Shown in pieces: positions 61,429-64,000 of a stretch of 64,000 bases of DNA. Both the position numbers and the translations under genes were made by a program. This DNA is from Pholiota molesta. Taxonomy: Eukaryota; Basidiomycota; Agaricomycetes; Agaricales; Strophariaceae. The DNA lies in the NCBI GenBank assembly GCA_014925825.1, contig JACGCK010000150.1, positions 1-64,000 on the forward strand, given 5' to 3'. The notes below the pieces were generated by a model. That model saw only the letters and a list, made by a program, of their open reading frames with translations, was not told the DNA's origin and made no database searches. Position 1 is the first letter of the stretch. Every line of letters begins with the position of its first letter.

Positions 61429-63510
61429 ATGGATCCCCCGACGTTACCCACACGAAGCATACGGGACTATTTTACGCGAACTACGACGCGTGCGGACGCC
61501 CAGCATAGAACATCAGAACACGGAGAAACCTCACACGAACCTTCAGCAAAGAAGATCAGGATTACGGCAGAGAATGGCAGAGATATCGCGCTGCGAGGAG
61601 TTCAAGAGAGCAAAGTTAAAAGGGAGCGTACCGAGGACAGCGTGGGGACGAGCAAGGGCGCGCGTGTAGCGCGGAGGACTGGACGCGCCAAGCTGGGGCT
61701 GTTGCCTTCAGTTCCACTGGACGTGTTGTTCGAGGTTTGAAATTTGTGCTCGCTTTATACATTTTTTGATTATTAACGAAAGTTCTGTAGATATTCAGTC
61801 ACCTCGCACCTCTCGATCTTCTGCGTCTTTCGCGAACGACCAAAGAACTGAGGAGGTTACTTTTGAATCGCTCGTCGACTTTTGTCTGGAAGGCCGCATT
61901 GAGCACTGTTGAAGGGCTTCCAGCATGCCCTGAAGATATGTCGCTGCCATGTTGGACCAACCTCATATTCGACCACCACTGTCAGGTATGGGTCATCAAT
62001 ATAACTAATCTCCTTTCGTTCATCTGTATTTGCACCCAGAATTGCCTTGCGAAGAACGTGAAAAAATGCGACTTTGCTTTACGCGTCCGCTACTGCAAGA
62101 AATGTGCCAACGACAAGTAAGTCGCATTCATCAGTCGAGTACCTGACTCAACTTCCTCAGATTACTTCAACAATCTGCATTTGAACCTAACAACAGCCTT
62201 CACCAAATCATTCTGAAGGCCGTCCCTTTCAGCAATTGGAACATGGGCAACCGTAAGCATCGAAATAATATATCGGTTTCGTCGCAATAATGTGTTACTC
62301 AGGCGTTGAGAAACGTTGTACCGTTGCGGACCGAGACAGGCTCCTTGATGAGATAGAAGTCGTGATAGAGAGTGAGGACCGCAACGCCATTGCCGATTTC
62401 GTGGCGAAGAAATGTGCAGAAATCGATGCGCGGCTAGCGGTACGGAGCCTCATTATTTATCTGGTTTCTGTTTATCAATGGAATTATAGCATGCTCAAAC
62501 ATGCAAAACGTGGATGAATGATCTACTCCGAAGTCGAGAGCGCGAGCTCGCTGACTGTCGGAAATCAAGAGCCGAAGCGTGAGTGTTACACATCCGTTTA
62601 ATGGACCTAGAAAAAGGTTACGAGGCCCGCGTCCATGCTAGCATCCGGGCGAAGCTAATAGGACTCGGTTATCAAGCCGAGCTTGATTTCCTCGACGAAC
62701 TCAAAGCTGGTGTTTGCGCCATCAACCCATGGCCCAGGATCGTCAAATTCGAGGATCACCCGCTCGTCAAGCCTGCGAAGCCGCTCACCGAGAAGAGTGA
62801 GTGCTATCCCCAGCGACACGACTGTCTGCTCATTTCCAAAAATTTCAGCATGGGCTGCGATGAAGGACGAGATGATCAAATATATCACAGAAGCCTCTGG
62901 GCTACGGAAGGAAAACATGCATTGCATCGCCATCCGCACCCGCACCGCGCTTGTGTACACCGCCTACGTTAGCTGGCGGCGGAAACCGGAGAACCTTAGT
63001 AGATACCCCGCGGACGTGCCCATGCCGAATCTCGCTGACGTCCTCGATTTCCCGCCGATCAAAGGCATGGTACATGCACGCACCGAGCGCGAGCTCGACA
63101 TGGACCGCGTCGTATCTTGCCTCGCGCGATCACTGCACGACGAAATCGAGGAATGGCGCGAGGACATCGCCTCGGACCTCTTGGGGAAGGTGACGCGCAG
63201 CCGCGTATGGGATGACGCGCAATGGTGGTACGAAATGGCGGGCGACTTCTGGGACAAGCGGCTGCGCTTCTTCGAGCGCGCGGTGGTCGTGTTCCGGTGC
63301 ACGAACCGCTGGATGCACTATCGCTGGGAAGAGCAGCGGCTCCGCGCGGACGTCGTGTTCCCTGCGGGTACGCCCAACGTCCCGTTCGCGATTTCAATGG
63401 CGGCGCAGAACGAGGACCACGCGCCAGTGATGGATGAGCAGGTGTTGCGTGCGATCCTGGAGGCGTGTCGGATGGACTGGAAGAAGACGACGATGCTTGT
63501 GTGTCGATGA
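61429..63510 (+). CDS. F-box-type protein with Cys-rich segment
   Basis: There are eight exons: 61429-61734, 61791-61985, 62040-62116, 62161-62252, 62303-62439, 62490-62578, 62642-62796 and 62849-63510, giving 570 aa. The N terminus (1-85) is charged and disordered, with a nuclear-type KRER patch. The F-box is LLPSVPLDVLFEIFSHLAPL, then DLLRLSRTTKELRRLLL at about 90-125. After it comes NCLAKNVKKCDFALRVRYCK-KC, giving C-x7-C-x8-C-x2-C. A coiled-coil-like, Arg/Glu-rich stretch (LLRSRERELADCRKSRAEAI) and a long alpha-helical C terminus follow. This domain order is common in large Agaricomycete F-box families. Exon 7 is placed at the acceptor that gives RAEAIRAKLIGLGYQAELDF; earlier AGs lead to stops. 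It is not closely related to the other F-box-like genes here. Confidence 0.82.
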
Positions 63511-64000
63511 TTTATGTGCTGATGACGTCTTTTTAGCTGCAAATTCGGAGGGAAAGAGGCGATTTTGGGTGGTGAAATTGCCTAAACGGAGGTAGGGTTT
63601 TAAAAATGAGCGTAGGTCACAGCGTCCTCTCGGGTTCAGGTGCCGTGCGCGCAGAGTGCAGCCCACCCCGAAGGGCAAGCTATCCGCACCCCGCAACTAC
63701 CTACCTACATACGGATGCAGCTACCTACACTAAGTACTCTGTAACTCCAATTAGTAGGCTGCAATGAAATTCAATTGAATCCTTACAATCGAGTTCGTGC
63801 GCTTGTGATGGAAAGCCACACACAGTGTCTTCAAAAATCAAATTAGACTTGTTTCGACGGAAAGTCGCACACAGGCGCAATGTCTTCAAAAATCTCATTA
63901 GACTTGTTTTCGACAGTTTCAATAGTAGAATACTCACTTTGCGCGCAAGATGTGAAAATGACTTGCACGGAAATGTGGTTATTTTTATCTGCAAGGCCAA
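63511..64000. repeat. Intergenic with a short tandem duplication
   Basis: GTCTTCAAAAATC, then AAATTAGACTTGTTTCGAC (about 63825-63860), recurs 54-55 bp later (63881-63920) with few changes, together with GGAAAG(C/T)CACACACAG. No gene is recognised before the window ends. Confidence 0.5.

Overview
The window is nuclear DNA of a filamentous basidiomycete, most likely an Agaricomycete. The signs are multi-exon genes with 50-70 bp GT-AG introns, an expanded F-box-like family, NACHT (NLR-like) NTPases, an intron-dense cytochrome P450, a membrane-anchored GH5 exo-glucanase, and a fungal mitochondrial bL33 gene head to head with an SLD3-like replication gene. I rebuilt exons by hand from splice signals, reading phase and paralogue comparison; no search was run.

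Layout. 1-8.5 kb is gene-poor: degenerate repeats, a 1.27 kb foldback element made of GGCAAAT hairpins, and broken F-box fragments. 8.5-11.2 kb holds NACHT gene A. 11.2-15.2 kb holds dispersed repeats, an F-box fragment and a small TA-flanked MITE. 15.2-20.5 kb is a giant palindromic element built from dozens of 22-bp hairpins (ATCCAGTG-N6-CACTGGAT), with an 8-bp-TSD hAT-like MITE nested inside one hairpin. 21.7-28.1 kb is an F-box cluster (two intact genes plus fragments). 28.5-29.7 kb has a DJ-1/PfpI fragment and an intact gene. 29.8-32.6 kb is NACHT gene B, inverted relative to A. 33-36 kb is repeats and unidentified sequence. 36.3-38.5 kb is a P450. 38.96-41.2 kb is the SLD3-like gene and mitochondrial bL33, divergent. 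42.4-48.8 kb is an array of four intact DJ-1/PfpI genes interleaved with duplicated scraps of the SLD3-like and bL33 genes. 50.4-54.6 kb is a tandem trio of small secreted, cationic, repeat-containing peptide genes. 55.5-58.3 kb is the GH5 glucanase. 59.3-60.8 kb is an intact F-box-like gene. 61.4-63.5 kb is an eight-exon Cys-rich F-box-type protein.

How it fits together. Housekeeping genes (SLD3-like, bL33, glucanase) sit among fast-evolving accessory families: NLR-like sensors, F-box adaptors, DJ-1-like enzymes and secreted peptides. All of these show local duplication, truncation and inversion. The best candidates for undescribed biology are (i) the secreted-peptide family, built from duplicated phase-2/phase-2 exons that always split a Lys codon; (ii) the hairpin-array foldback elements, present as two families unrelated in sequence but alike in architecture; (iii) a conserved C-x6-H-x-H-x6-C-x2-C tail on the NACHT proteins; and (iv) the mosaic SLD3/bL33/DJ-1 duplication array.
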